From: UBA1941 sp046329555
GTDB taxonomy: Bacteria; Bacteroidota; Bacteroidia; Chitinophagales; LD1
DNA: 64,000 nt
NCBI GenBank assembly: GCA_046329555.1
Contig: JAXLUK010000002.1
Coordinates: 496,001 to 560,000 of the forward strand
Direction: 5' to 3'
Shown here: piece after piece, positions 23,908 to 32,551 of the stretch
Layout: every line of letters begins with the position of its first letter
Position numbering within the stretch: the first letter of the stretch is position 1
Position numbers and translations under genes: made by a program
The notes under the pieces: generated by a model
Seen by the model: only the letters and a program-made list of their open reading frames with translations
The model's database searches: none
What the model was told of the DNA's origin: nothing

Positions 23908-25743
23908 ATGAAAAATCTGTTTTGGGCGTTTTGCCTGATTTACGCCCTGGGTGTTCAGGCCGATCCGATCTATCACTATTCATTTAATCTTGACCAAATT
24001 ACCGGCGATCAGTTGCAGGTGACGCTGGAGCCGCCTACGCTTACAGAAGATGAGGTTATTTTCAGCTTGCCAAAAATGGTTCCCGGCACTTACGCGGTGT
24101 ATGATTTTGGCCGATTTATTCACGAGGTGCAGGCGTTTGACAAGCATGGCGCGCCGCTGCCAGTACAGCGCATCGATACCAATAGTTGGAAAATTTCAAA
24201 AGCCTATTCGTTGGGTCGTTTAATTTACAAGGCCGATGATACTTATGATGGATTTCCGCAAAATCCGGTTTTTGAACCGGCAGGAACCGATTTTCAGAAA
24301 GATACGGCCGTGGTGCTGAACTGGCATACGATGCTGGGTTATTTTAGAAATCATACGCGCCAGCCGTATGAGATTACGGTTGATCACAGCGCGCGTTTTT
24401 TCGGCAGTACTTCGTTGCGCGATATGGATGCCAGTGCGCAGCGCGACCGGTTTTTGGCCGAGAGCTACAATGATTTAATTGATAATCCGGTAATGTTTGC
24501 CGCTACCGACACCGCTCATGTGCGCGTGGGCAATACGGATGTGCTCATCGGCTTATATACACCAACAGGAAAAGCTACGGCACGGGGCATTGCTGCGGCA
24601 TTAGACACTTTGCTACAGGCAGCGGGAAAATATCTGGGTGGTCAGTTACCGGTTGATCGTTATTCTTTCCTGATTTATTTAACCACGCATCCTGGCATGG
24701 GCGGCGGCGTAGGTGCTTTAGAGCATTCGTATTGTTCGATGTATTATTTGATGGATGGAACAGATCAGTCGCTGGCGCCCATGTTGCGTGATGTGGCGGC
24801 GCATGAGTTCTTTCACATCATTACGCCATTGAATATTCATAGTTATGAGATAGAGAATTTTGACTTTGATCATCCGCAGATGAGTGAGCATTTGTGGTTG
24901 TATGAAGGCAGTACCGAGTATCATGCGCATTCGGTTCAGGTTAAATACGGCTTCGTTACTCAGGATGAATTTTTGAAAGGCATTAAGCAGAAGATGGATG
25001 AAGCGCAGTTTTCTTATAACGATACATTGCCGTTTACACACATGAGTAAGCACGTATTGGATTCTTTTGAGAAAGAATATCAAAATGTATATGCGAAGGG
25101 CGCTTTAATATCGATGTGTTTGGATTTAGAGTTGTTGCATCATTCGAATGGTAAATCAGGATTAGTGCAATTGATTATGGCTTTGTCAAAAGAATACGGA
25201 AAGAAGAATGCGTTTCACGACGACGAGTTGTTTGCCAAGATTGTGTCGCTTACTTATCCTGAGTTGAAAGATTTTTTTGTGCGGTATGTGATGGGACCCG
25301 AGCGCCTTCCTTTTGAGCGGGTGTTGGGATATGCAGGTGTGAAATATGAGCGGGTTGCTATGCGCCGCGATTTTTCTTTGGGGCAGTTTGGTTTGGGTTA
25401 TAATCCGGCTACGCAGCGTTTCATTATTTCCGATATCAGCAATATGAATGAGTTTGGAAAGAAGTTAGGCGTACAAAAAGGAGATGAGGTTTTGAAGATT
25501 AATGGCAAGAAGATTAATCCGATGGCTTTTCAGGAATGGCGGGCGCAATGGTTAGCTACAGTGAAAGAAGGCGATATGGTTACGATGTTGGTGAACCGGA
25601 TGAACGACAAAGGCAAGGCGAAGAAGGTGAAGCTTTCTGCGGCGGCTTTTAAGGCAGAAGTGAAAAAGTACAATGTATTGAATTTAGACCCCAATGCTAC
25701 ACCAGAACAATTAGCCGTTAGGAAGGCGTGGCTGGAGCGGTAA
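23908..25743 (+). CDS. M61 family metallopeptidase with PDZ domain
   Basis: 611 residues with a signal peptide (1-18). The zinc site is H299-E300-F-F-H303 with the third ligand E333 in WLYEGSTEY, as in glycyl aminopeptidase-type M61 enzymes. A PDZ domain occupies roughly residues 490-580 (LGVQKGDEVLKINGKKI). It probably degrades peptides in the periplasm. All catalytic residues are present. It is divergent from hppA. Confidence 0.9.
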   Translation: MKNLFWAFCLIYALGVQADPIYHYSFNLDQITGDQLQVTLEPPTLTEDEVIFSLPKMVPGTYAVYDFGRFIHEVQAFDKHGAPLPVQRIDTNSWKISKAYSLGRLIYKADDTYDGFPQNPVFEPAGTDFQKDTAVVLNWHTMLGYFRNHTRQPYEITVDHSARFFGSTSLRDMDASAQRDRFLAESYNDLIDNPVMFAATDTAHVRVGNTDVLIGLYTPTGKATARGIAAALDTLLQAAGKYLGGQLPVDRYSFLIYLTTHPGMGGGVGALEHSYCSMYYLMDGTDQSLAPMLRDVAAHEFFHIITPLNIHSYEIENFDFDHPQMSEHLWLYEGSTEYHAHSVQVKYGFVTQDEFLKGIKQKMDEAQFSYNDTLPFTHMSKHVLDSFEKEYQNVYAKGALISMCLDLELLHHSNGKSGLVQLIMALSKEYGKKNAFHDDELFAKIVSLTYPELKDFFVRYVMGPERLPFERVLGYAGVKYERVAMRRDFSLGQFGLGYNPATQRFIISDISNMNEFGKKLGVQKGDEVLKINGKKINPMAFQEWRAQWLATVKEGDMVTMLVNRMNDKGKAKKVKLSAAAFKAEVKKYNVLNLDPNATPEQLAVRKAWLER

Positions 25744-25835
25744 TCATGTAGGTGGTTATTTACAATGGTGGCAGGGCGAAATAATTCGTTTTACATCTTT
25801 ATTAGTTTAAATTCGAATACACTAAAAAATTTACC

Positions 25836-26240
25836 ATGAAAAAGTTCATGTATTTCACTTGCGCCCTGATGCTCATTATTAGTTCCTGCAAGAAAACAGA
25901 AACGGTAACCCCAACTGCAGTTGACCTGAGCGGCACTACCTGGAATGGCACTGCAAATGTTCCCGGTTTAAGTTTGAGTAATAAACCTTTTGTGCTCACT
26001 TTCAATGCCGACGGCACGCTGGTTGGTAGCTTTACCAACGGAACATCTTTCGCGTTGAACGGAAGTTGGAACTTAACTCCAAATTCTACGGTTGTTCATT
26101 TGTTTTTCACGCTGGCATCTGTAAGCGGCAGTTATGTTGGTCAGGCAACCCTTACCACAAACAACACCAAGATGGAATCCGGAGTTGCTACGAACGCCAC
26201 CTCGCCAACGACTAATTTGAATTTTACTGTAGCCAGATAG
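25836..26240 (+). CDS. Small secreted lipoprotein, function unknown
   Basis: 134 residues with a lipoprotein signal peptide whose lipobox IISSC places the modified cysteine at residue 18. The mature part reads as a small beta-sandwich (GTTWNGTANVPG, LTFNADGTLVGSF, GSWNLTPNS), a pattern common in short Bacteroidota lipoproteins that resemble lipocalin-like domains. No catalytic site is seen. Confidence 0.7.
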   Translation: MKKFMYFTCALMLIISSCKKTETVTPTAVDLSGTTWNGTANVPGLSLSNKPFVLTFNADGTLVGSFTNGTSFALNGSWNLTPNSTVVHLFFTLASVSGSYVGQATLTTNNTKMESGVATNATSPTTNLNFTVAR

Positions 26241-26310
26241 GTAATTCCGACCATCACTTTTGCTTTCTTCCACCTGAAACCTGCTTGGATTAAACTCCGT
26301 TTCTTCGCCT

Positions 26311-26892
26311 TTAATGGCACATCTCATCAACAATGGTTTGGTGAATGCCCTGTTGAATTTTGCCTGTAATTGTCTGCATGACCGTTTGTGCGCAGCGATA
26401 TTGCCCATTGCGTTCATCAATAATAAACACGCGCTGAATCAGCGCCCGCTGATTGTTTATTGTATCTACCGGTTTCAATTGAATGGCACCAGCAACCATA
26501 TTGCTGGCGTAAACAACAACCTGCATACCTACCTCATTAAAAAAAGGCACATAGCCGGTTACTTTCCCCAATTTCAATTTGATGGTTTGAAGATGATTGA
26601 TCAACTCATCTACCTTCAACGTCTGATTAATTTCCAAAAGTACTATTGATCGGTTAAGATTTAGGTTTCTACGATTCCAGAAATCAGCTTTCGAAACTAT
26701 TTCATCGCGAAAATCAGCAGTAACTTTCTGAAAACCTGAAGCTATCACATTCTTTTCGATAGCCGCTTGAAGCAACTCATATGACGGTTTGATAATTGGC
26801 ATCACCGTCCACTCCATCTGCTTGACGAACATGAGTTGATACGCCCGGGTAACAAAATCAAAATTTTTAAAGATGGGACTAAAAGGAATCAT
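26311..26892 (-). CDS. Hypothetical protein
   Basis: Up to 193 residues, not recognised. The composition is that of a soluble alpha/beta protein, with charged helices near residues 35-70 and hydrophobic strands such as RSIVLLEI and MQVVVYASNMVAGAI. No signal peptide or membrane segment. The start is uncertain among the Met codons at residues 1, 21, 26 and 31. It lies just after mutS on the same strand (85-base gap), so it may be cotranscribed. It is kept as a gene because the opposite frame is patchy and the codon use looks normal. Confidence 0.55.
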   Translation of the reverse strand: MIPFSPIFKNFDFVTRAYQLMFVKQMEWTVMPIIKPSYELLQAAIEKNVIASGFQKVTADFRDEIVSKADFWNRRNLNLNRSIVLLEINQTLKVDELINHLQTIKLKLGKVTGYVPFFNEVGMQVVVYASNMVAGAIQLKPVDTINNQRALIQRVFIIDERNGQYRCAQTVMQTITGKIQQGIHQTIVDEMCH

Positions 26893-26977
26893 ATCACATC
26901 CGTATTAATAACCGATTTTCCACCGGACGTTCTTCCCACGAAAATCAGATGGGCGTGTTGCAAAACTTGCGAAAAAA

Positions 26978-29590
26978 TCAACCCTTCAGTCGCTTCTTCC
27001 ATTCATGCAGCTTCATCAGCGCTTCAATGGGCGTAAGTGCATCTACTTCCAGTTTTTCCAACTCTGAAGCTACTTGTTGCAATTGCGGATCAGCCACATC
27101 AAAAATATTCAGTTGAAAATTTTTGGTGGAAAGTTGCTTTACCGCTTGTTGCGCATCGCTGCTCACCCGGCGACTTTCCAATTCGTGCAGCACTTCGGTA
27201 GCCCGGTCTACAATCAATCGGGGCATGCCGGCCATACGCGCCACGTGAATACCAAAACTGTGTTCGCTGCCACCAGGCACCAGTTGTCGGAGGAAAATCA
27301 CCTTGTTGCCCACTTCTCTTGTGGTGATGTGATAGTTTTTAATTCGTTCGTACTTTGCTTCCAGTTCATTCAATTCATGGTAGTGGGTGGCGAACAGGGT
27401 GCGCGGATGCGCCACCGGATAATGATGCAGAAATTCAGCCAACGACCACGCGATGGAAATGCCGTCGTAAGTTGCTGTACCGCGACCAATTTCATCCAGC
27501 AAGATCAAGCTGCGCGGGGTGAGATTATTCATGATGCTGGCGGTTTCGTTCATTTCTACCATGAACGTACTTTCGCCTGCACTCAGGTTATCGCTGGCCC
27601 CTACGCGCGTGAACACGCGATCTACTAAACCTATACTAGCAGATGTAGCGGGAACAAAACTGCCCATCTGTGCCATCAAACAAATCAGTGCGGTTTGCCG
27701 AAGAATGGCCGATTTACCCGACATATTCGGCCCGGTAATCATCAAAATTTGTTGTGTGGTATCATCTAAAAAAACATCATTCGGTATATACTGATTACCG
27801 GCACCTAATTGGCGCTCAATTACTGGATGACGGCCTTGCCTGATATCAATATTCAGCGTGTCGTTTACCTCAGGCATACAATATTGCTGGCGTACTGCGG
27901 TTGAAGCAAACGACAGCAGGCAATCAATAGCCGCAACCGTTTGTGCATTCTGCTGAATCTGCCGCGTAAAATCTTTCACGAACAACACTAACTCGCGAAA
28001 CAACATTTCTTCCAGCGCCAGAATTTTCTCTTCCGCCCCCAACACCTTGGCTTCATATTCTTTCAACTCAGGTGTGATGAAACGCTCGGCGTTGCTCAGC
28101 GTCTGCTTTCGAATCCAATCAACAGGCACTTTGTCGCGATGGGTGTGCGTTACTTCCAAATAATAACCAAATACATTATTGAAACCAACCTTCAGCGAGC
28201 TAATACCCGTGCGCTGAATTTCCTTTTGCTGAATACCGGCGATATATTCTTTTCCGGAATGTTGTATCAAACGCAGCTCATCTAATTCGGCATGCACGCC
28301 TTCGCGGATGAAGTTTCCTTTGGCTACCACCGGACCGGCTTCGGGCAACAAGGTCTGTTCAATTTTATCGGTCACTAACGGCAGCAACTGAATTTTTGCG
28401 GCCAGCTTCTTTAATTCATCATGCCCACTGGCATTAAGCTGTTGAAGGATTTCGGGCAACAAAATCAGGCCGCGTTTCAACTGCACCATTTCGCGCGGAT
28501 TGATTTTCTGCAGCGATACTTTTGAAATCAATCGCTCCAGATCACCCATCTGCCGAATCAATCGTTGCAATTCTTCCAGCAACAAATGATTTTTAGTAAA
28601 GAATTCTACCGCCCGCTGGCGTTCGTGAATTTGTGCCAATTCTACCAACGGCATCAACAACCATCGTTTCAGCAGGCGCGCGCCCATAGGCGAAACTGTT
28701 TCATCCAGAACATCAATCAATGCGCTGCCGCCGGCATGAGGCGTGTTGATTAATTCCAAATTACGAATCGTAAAACGATCGAGCCATACATACTGGCGTT
28801 CGGCAATTTTATTCAGCCGCGTGATATGGGATAACTGATGATGTTCGGTGTCTTTCAGATATTGAATGGCGGCACCGGCGGCAACAATGGCCACCGTTTC
28901 CTCTTCCACCCCAAAACCTTTTAATGAATTGGTTTCAAACAGCCGCATCAGGGTTTCCTGCGCATGCTCTGCGGCATACACCCAATCTTCCATTCGATTC
29001 GCAGGAACCGCGCTGCCAAATCGTTCCAGATAATCTTTCTGTTTTGATTTAGGAAAAACCAATTCAGAAGGCTGGAAGCTCTGCAATAATTTTTCGATAT
29101 AGGTGCTGGTACCCTGTGCGATCAAAAATTCACCCGTAGAAATATCCACGAAGGCCACGCCAAAAACCTCATTCACTGAATACACTGAACCCAAAAAATT
29201 ATTCGTCTTGGTGTGAAGAATATTATCGCCCGTAATAACACCCGGCGTCACCATCTCGGTTACACCCCGCTTCACAATACCCTTTGCCATTTTCGGGTCT
29301 TCCAGCTGATCGCAGATGGCCACTTTTCTTCCAGCGCGAACCAATTTAGGCAGGTAGGTATCCAGCGAGTGATGCGGGAAGCCGGCCAGTTCTACTTCAT
29401 TTGCTTTACCATTGGCGCGCTTGGTGAGCACAATACCCAAAATGCTGGCAGCCGCCTTGGCATCTTCTCCGAAGGTTTCATAAAAATCACCCACGCGGAA
29501 CAACAGCACCGCATCCGGGTACTTTGCTTTAAACGTATTGTACTGCTTCATCAGCGGTGTTTCCGTTTCGCTGGTTGCACTTTTTATCAT
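26978..29590 (-). CDS. mutS: DNA mismatch repair protein MutS
   Basis: 870 residues from the ATG at 29590. The N-terminal mismatch-recognition domain holds FRVGDFYETFGEDA (Phe-x-Glu reader), followed by connector, lever and clamp domains and the C-terminal ATPase with Walker A GPNMSGKS and the DEIGRGT Walker B region. It recognises mismatches and starts repair. An in-frame ATG at 29608 exists, but it would coincide with the transcription start expected from the -7 box at 29613-29620, so the later ATG is preferred. Confidence 0.96.
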   Translation of the reverse strand: MIKSATSETETPLMKQYNTFKAKYPDAVLLFRVGDFYETFGEDAKAAASILGIVLTKRANGKANEVELAGFPHHSLDTYLPKLVRAGRKVAICDQLEDPKMAKGIVKRGVTEMVTPGVITGDNILHTKTNNFLGSVYSVNEVFGVAFVDISTGEFLIAQGTSTYIEKLLQSFQPSELVFPKSKQKDYLERFGSAVPANRMEDWVYAAEHAQETLMRLFETNSLKGFGVEEETVAIVAAGAAIQYLKDTEHHQLSHITRLNKIAERQYVWLDRFTIRNLELINTPHAGGSALIDVLDETVSPMGARLLKRWLLMPLVELAQIHERQRAVEFFTKNHLLLEELQRLIRQMGDLERLISKVSLQKINPREMVQLKRGLILLPEILQQLNASGHDELKKLAAKIQLLPLVTDKIEQTLLPEAGPVVAKGNFIREGVHAELDELRLIQHSGKEYIAGIQQKEIQRTGISSLKVGFNNVFGYYLEVTHTHRDKVPVDWIRKQTLSNAERFITPELKEYEAKVLGAEEKILALEEMLFRELVLFVKDFTRQIQQNAQTVAAIDCLLSFASTAVRQQYCMPEVNDTLNIDIRQGRHPVIERQLGAGNQYIPNDVFLDDTTQQILMITGPNMSGKSAILRQTALICLMAQMGSFVPATSASIGLVDRVFTRVGASDNLSAGESTFMVEMNETASIMNNLTPRSLILLDEIGRGTATYDGISIAWSLAEFLHHYPVAHPRTLFATHYHELNELEAKYERIKNYHITTREVGNKVIFLRQLVPGGSEHSFGIHVARMAGMPRLIVDRATEVLHELESRRVSSDAQQAVKQLSTKNFQLNIFDVADPQLQQVASELEKLEVDALTPIEALMKLHEWKKRLKG

Positions 29591-29612
29591 ACTTCGGTGA
29601 ATGGCCATCGGG

Positions 29613-29620
29613 CGAAAATA
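29613..29620 (-). promoter_or_regulatory. Bacteroidota -7 box for mutS
   Basis: TATTTTCG on the minus strand (7 of 8 matches to TAnnTTTG), 22 bases before the chosen mutS start. Confidence 0.5.
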
Positions 29621-29687
29621 CGATTTTACGCGGTGCGTTTGGCGTTATCACTCAAAAAAGCCCGAATGAATTCACTACGTTTAAGGC

Positions 29688-30713
29688 ATGAAAACAACAC
29701 AGGCAGCGGTTTTGGTGCGCACCGGAAAAGCAGATACAGCTTTTGAATTGAAAGAAGTTCCCATCGCGGCACCCGGTGCCGGAGAAGTATTGATTGAAGT
29801 GGAAGGGTTTGGGTTGAATTTCGCTGATATCATGGCACGCACGGGGCAATATCCGGATGCGCCGCCTATGCCTTGTGTGCTGGGTTATGATGTAGCCGGG
29901 CGCGTAGTTGCCGCAGGCAGCGAGGTACAACAGGTAAAAGTAGGCGACCGCGTTACGGCCCTCACTAAATTTGGCGGCTACGCGCGTTACGCCATTGCTG
30001 ATGCCAGAGCATTAGCGCGTATCAGCGATGCGATGCCTGTGGGCGTGGCTACGGCGCTAACTACACAGTATTGCACCGCCTATTATCTGGCTGCAGAAGC
30101 TACGCAGTTGTGGCCGGGCGACAAAGTTTTGATTCATTCTGCCGCAGGCGGCGTAGGTACTGCCTTGCTGCAATATGCGCTGCATCGCGGCTGTGAAGTT
30201 TTTGTTACAGCTGGTTCTGACAAAAAGCTGGATATGCTGAAGAAAAGCGGGGCGCATCACGGCATTAATTACGTAACACAGGATTTTGCGGAAGAAGTAC
30301 GTCGTATAGCCGGCAAGCGAGGCGTTGATGTGATTTTTGATGCAGTAGGCGGCAGTTATGTGAAGAAAGGTTTTAAGATATTGAACAGCGGCGGACGCAT
30401 TCTTTGTTATGGAGCGGCGAACCTGAGCGACAAAAATATTTTCGGGAAAATCAGCGCCGGCCTGGGGTTTGGCTTCTACCATCCTGCGCAACTCATGATG
30501 AGTTCTAAAGCCATTATTGGTGTGAATATGTTGCGCATTGCGGTAAATAAACCGGCGGTGTTACAACGTTGCCTGCAACAAGTAGTAGCGCTTTGCGATC
30601 AGGGCGTTTTTCACCCGTTGGTAGGCGGGGTTTTTCCTGTCACCGAATTGTCAAAAGCGCATCAGTTTTTGGAGAGCAGGCAATCAACCGGTAAAATTAC
30701 CGTTACGTGGTAG
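29688..30713 (+). CDS. Zinc-free MDR oxidoreductase (quinone oxidoreductase/VAT-1-like)
   Basis: 341 residues of the medium-chain dehydrogenase/reductase superfamily. The N-terminal GroES-like fold has GFGLNFADIMARTGQYP, typical of quinone oxidoreductases and VAT-1 homologs rather than zinc alcohol dehydrogenases. The Rossmann motif AAGGVG (in IHSAAGGVGTALLQYA) binds NADPH. The catalytic zinc ligands are lacking. Its substrate is probably a quinone or enone. A -7-like TACGTTTA lies 4 bases before the ATG. Confidence 0.85.
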   Translation: MKTTQAAVLVRTGKADTAFELKEVPIAAPGAGEVLIEVEGFGLNFADIMARTGQYPDAPPMPCVLGYDVAGRVVAAGSEVQQVKVGDRVTALTKFGGYARYAIADARALARISDAMPVGVATALTTQYCTAYYLAAEATQLWPGDKVLIHSAAGGVGTALLQYALHRGCEVFVTAGSDKKLDMLKKSGAHHGINYVTQDFAEEVRRIAGKRGVDVIFDAVGGSYVKKGFKILNSGGRILCYGAANLSDKNIFGKISAGLGFGFYHPAQLMMSSKAIIGVNMLRIAVNKPAVLQRCLQQVVALCDQGVFHPLVGGVFPVTELSKAHQFLESRQSTGKITVTW

Positions 30714-30825
30714 GTTCTCCACATTGCCGCAAGTACTTTCATTAACAATTTTTATTGGTGGAATAATACTTGCCGTGCAACAAACGACCACTAAAATTCG
30801 TTTTCAATAAAATTCCTCACACGCT

Positions 30826-30966
30826 ATGAAATCTGATACGTCCATGAACGTCACCCTCGTGGTATTTTGTCTTGTTCTTATTGGCTTTGTATTTTTCACC
30901 TCCAAAATGAACGACATCAACAAGGCGCGCCAGCAGCAGTTGATGCAGCACGACCGTACCAAATAA
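30826..30966 (+). CDS. 46-residue single-pass membrane protein
   Basis: A short gene: a charged start (MKSDTSMN), one hydrophobic helix of about 19 residues (VTLVVFCLVLIGFVFFTS) and a basic, Gln-rich tail (INKARQQQLMQHDRTK). Its TAA overlaps the ATG of the TPR gene (TAATG), so the two are translationally coupled, which argues that it is real. Function unknown; perhaps an anchor or partner for the exported TPR protein. Confidence 0.6.
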   Translation: MKSDTSMNVTLVVFCLVLIGFVFFTSKMNDINKARQQQLMQHDRTK

Positions 30967-31892
30967 TGCACCGTATTGTAGCCTGGTTTAGTCATACCAC
31001 CCGCACTTATGTATTGGGGCTTGTTGTTATTTTATCCACAATTAGCGCTCAGGCTCAGGGCGAGTTTGTACCCAACGTAAGCGCCGCCATTGCCACAGAA
31101 AATTATGGCCGGGCGAAGGAGCTGGTAGATTCCGCCTTGCAGGTAAATCCCAACGATGTCAATGCCCTGATGATGAAAGGCAATGTGTTGCTGAATTACG
31201 GCCTTTCTAAAATCACGCCCATCTATCCCATCACCCTGGCCGATGAAAATCCAATGACTACGGAATTAGCCGGACTGGCGCATCCTCCGCAAGTGGTGCC
31301 GGCTGGCCTTGCGCATCAGGTGGATGCTATTTGGCAGCGATGTCTGCAGCTGGATGCTTCGCGTACGGATATTCGCTCAGGCTTGTGCACGCTGTATGGT
31401 ATGGCGGTTTGGCGCGATTCGCTGATGAGTTTGTTGCCCGCTGTGATTAACGCTTCGCGGCCACGTGGCGATAGCTTCGCGTATGTTTTGGAAACCTATG
31501 GGCAACTTTTGGAAGAGCGCGGTGATACCATGGGCGCACGCGGGGTTTACCGGCAGTTAGAGGCCTATTACCCATCCTATTTCCATCGGCAGGCGAATGC
31601 CTGTAGTGATACTGCATGGAAAGCGGCCAAGGCGGCATTTGTAAAAGAAGGCAATATCAGCAATCAGTTGCGATACGCCTGGCAGTTATTCTGCTGTAAC
31701 AAAATGAAAGAAGCCGAAAGGCAGTGGAAGTTATTACAGGCGCGGCAGCCTTCGTCGGCCAGCGCTTATTTTTTGGCGCGTTGTAATGAAAAAAAGGGCC
31801 TCGTTTCCGAGGCCCTTCAGATGTATCAACGCATTGCTGCGCAGTTTGAAGATAAGTTTGGATTTCTGGCTTCGCTGCGCGCTAAAAAGTAA
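30966..31892 (+). CDS. Exported TPR-containing protein
   Basis: 308 residues from ATG 30966; a longer frame starts at 30867 but overlaps the small membrane protein. Signal sequence to about residue 30 (ISAQAQ). TPR-like helix pairs occur at about 37-70 (NYGRAKELVDSALQVNPNDVNAL), 180-215 and 250-300 (EAERQWKLLQARQPSSASAYFLARC). Such proteins are scaffolds. The last coding 100 bases contain a perfect hairpin that works as a terminator on the other strand. Confidence 0.75.
   Translation: MHRIVAWFSHTTRTYVLGLVVILSTISAQAQGEFVPNVSAAIATENYGRAKELVDSALQVNPNDVNALMMKGNVLLNYGLSKITPIYPITLADENPMTTELAGLAHPPQVVPAGLAHQVDAIWQRCLQLDASRTDIRSGLCTLYGMAVWRDSLMSLLPAVINASRPRGDSFAYVLETYGQLLEERGDTMGARGVYRQLEAYYPSYFHRQANACSDTAWKAAKAAFVKEGNISNQLRYAWQLFCCNKMKEAERQWKLLQARQPSSASAYFLARCNEKKGLVSEALQMYQRIAAQFEDKFGFLASLRAKK
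31788..31817 (-). terminator. Terminator of the susC-susD operon inside the TPR gene
   Basis: On the minus strand AAGGGCCTCG, loop GAAA, CGAGGCCCTT then a T run form an ideal intrinsic terminator. It lies 76 bases after the last minus-strand gene stop and entirely inside the C-terminal coding part of the convergent TPR gene. Confidence 0.75.
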
Positions 31893-32531
31893 CTACTGTT
31901 TTACGAAAGTTCTAACCGCAGTGCCATAGGCTGAACCCAAGATGGTGTAGGAATAGGCAACAGTGGGCGTGTACTCAATAGTTTCGCCATCAAAATCAGC
32001 TTCGCCGCCGCTTTGAGGAATGTATTGCGCCGGCATATCGATGGTAGAATCACTTTTTATCATGAAGTAAGCCTCATCTACATAAGAACAACCGCAGGCG
32101 TTATCGGTATGAAAAACACCGCGACCAATACGTGATACGGTAGCCAATGCACCATTAGAGGTGCGCGCATAATCTCCAGAGATATCAAACGTATCGGCAA
32201 TATTGGTTACCGCCACCAATCGGGAAGCAGTTGATTCAAATCCGTACTTGTTTTTAGCCGAAAATGAAACAATATAAAACCCCTCTTCAGCCGTATTAAT
32301 AGTAGTAGATGTAGTAAGATCTCCTTGATCCAGGTAGAGAGAATCATAGAAAGTTGCACCAGCATCGGTATAACTATCGCCGGTATGTAAAATCACCACA
32401 GGGTCACCCTTCAAGGTGATTGTTGGCGCAGAAACTTTTACCGTTTTTGAGGGATACTGATTTTCTATCTTCTTACAAGATGCTATGCTTAGTAGCAGTG
32501 CGATAAATGTTAAGCTATATAATGTTTTCAT
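31893..32531 (-). CDS. SusCD-associated surface lipoprotein (DUF5012/Ig-like)
   Basis: 212 residues from ATG 32531, chosen because it opens a lipoprotein signal peptide (MKTLYSLTFIALLLSIASC, Cys19). An Ig-like domain follows (TITLKGDPVVILHTGDSYTDAGATFYD to about residue 110) as in DUF5012 proteins found beside SusD genes, then an unrecognised C-terminal domain. It is probably a surface glycan- or peptide-binding accessory. The longer frame overlaps susD by 19 bases. It is third in the susC-susD operon. Confidence 0.78.
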   Translation of the reverse strand: MKTLYSLTFIALLLSIASCKKIENQYPSKTVKVSAPTITLKGDPVVILHTGDSYTDAGATFYDSLYLDQGDLTTSTTINTAEEGFYIVSFSAKNKYGFESTASRLVAVTNIADTFDISGDYARTSNGALATVSRIGRGVFHTDNACGCSYVDEAYFMIKSDSTIDMPAQYIPQSGGEADFDGETIEYTPTVAYSYTILGSAYGTAVRTFVKQ

Positions 32532-32551
32532 TGTTTGCCTTTTTTGGATTA

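Noticed and set aside
26073..26420. Minus-strand frame opposite the small lipoprotein
   Set aside because: It is antisense to a lipoprotein with a clear signal peptide and overlaps another frame.
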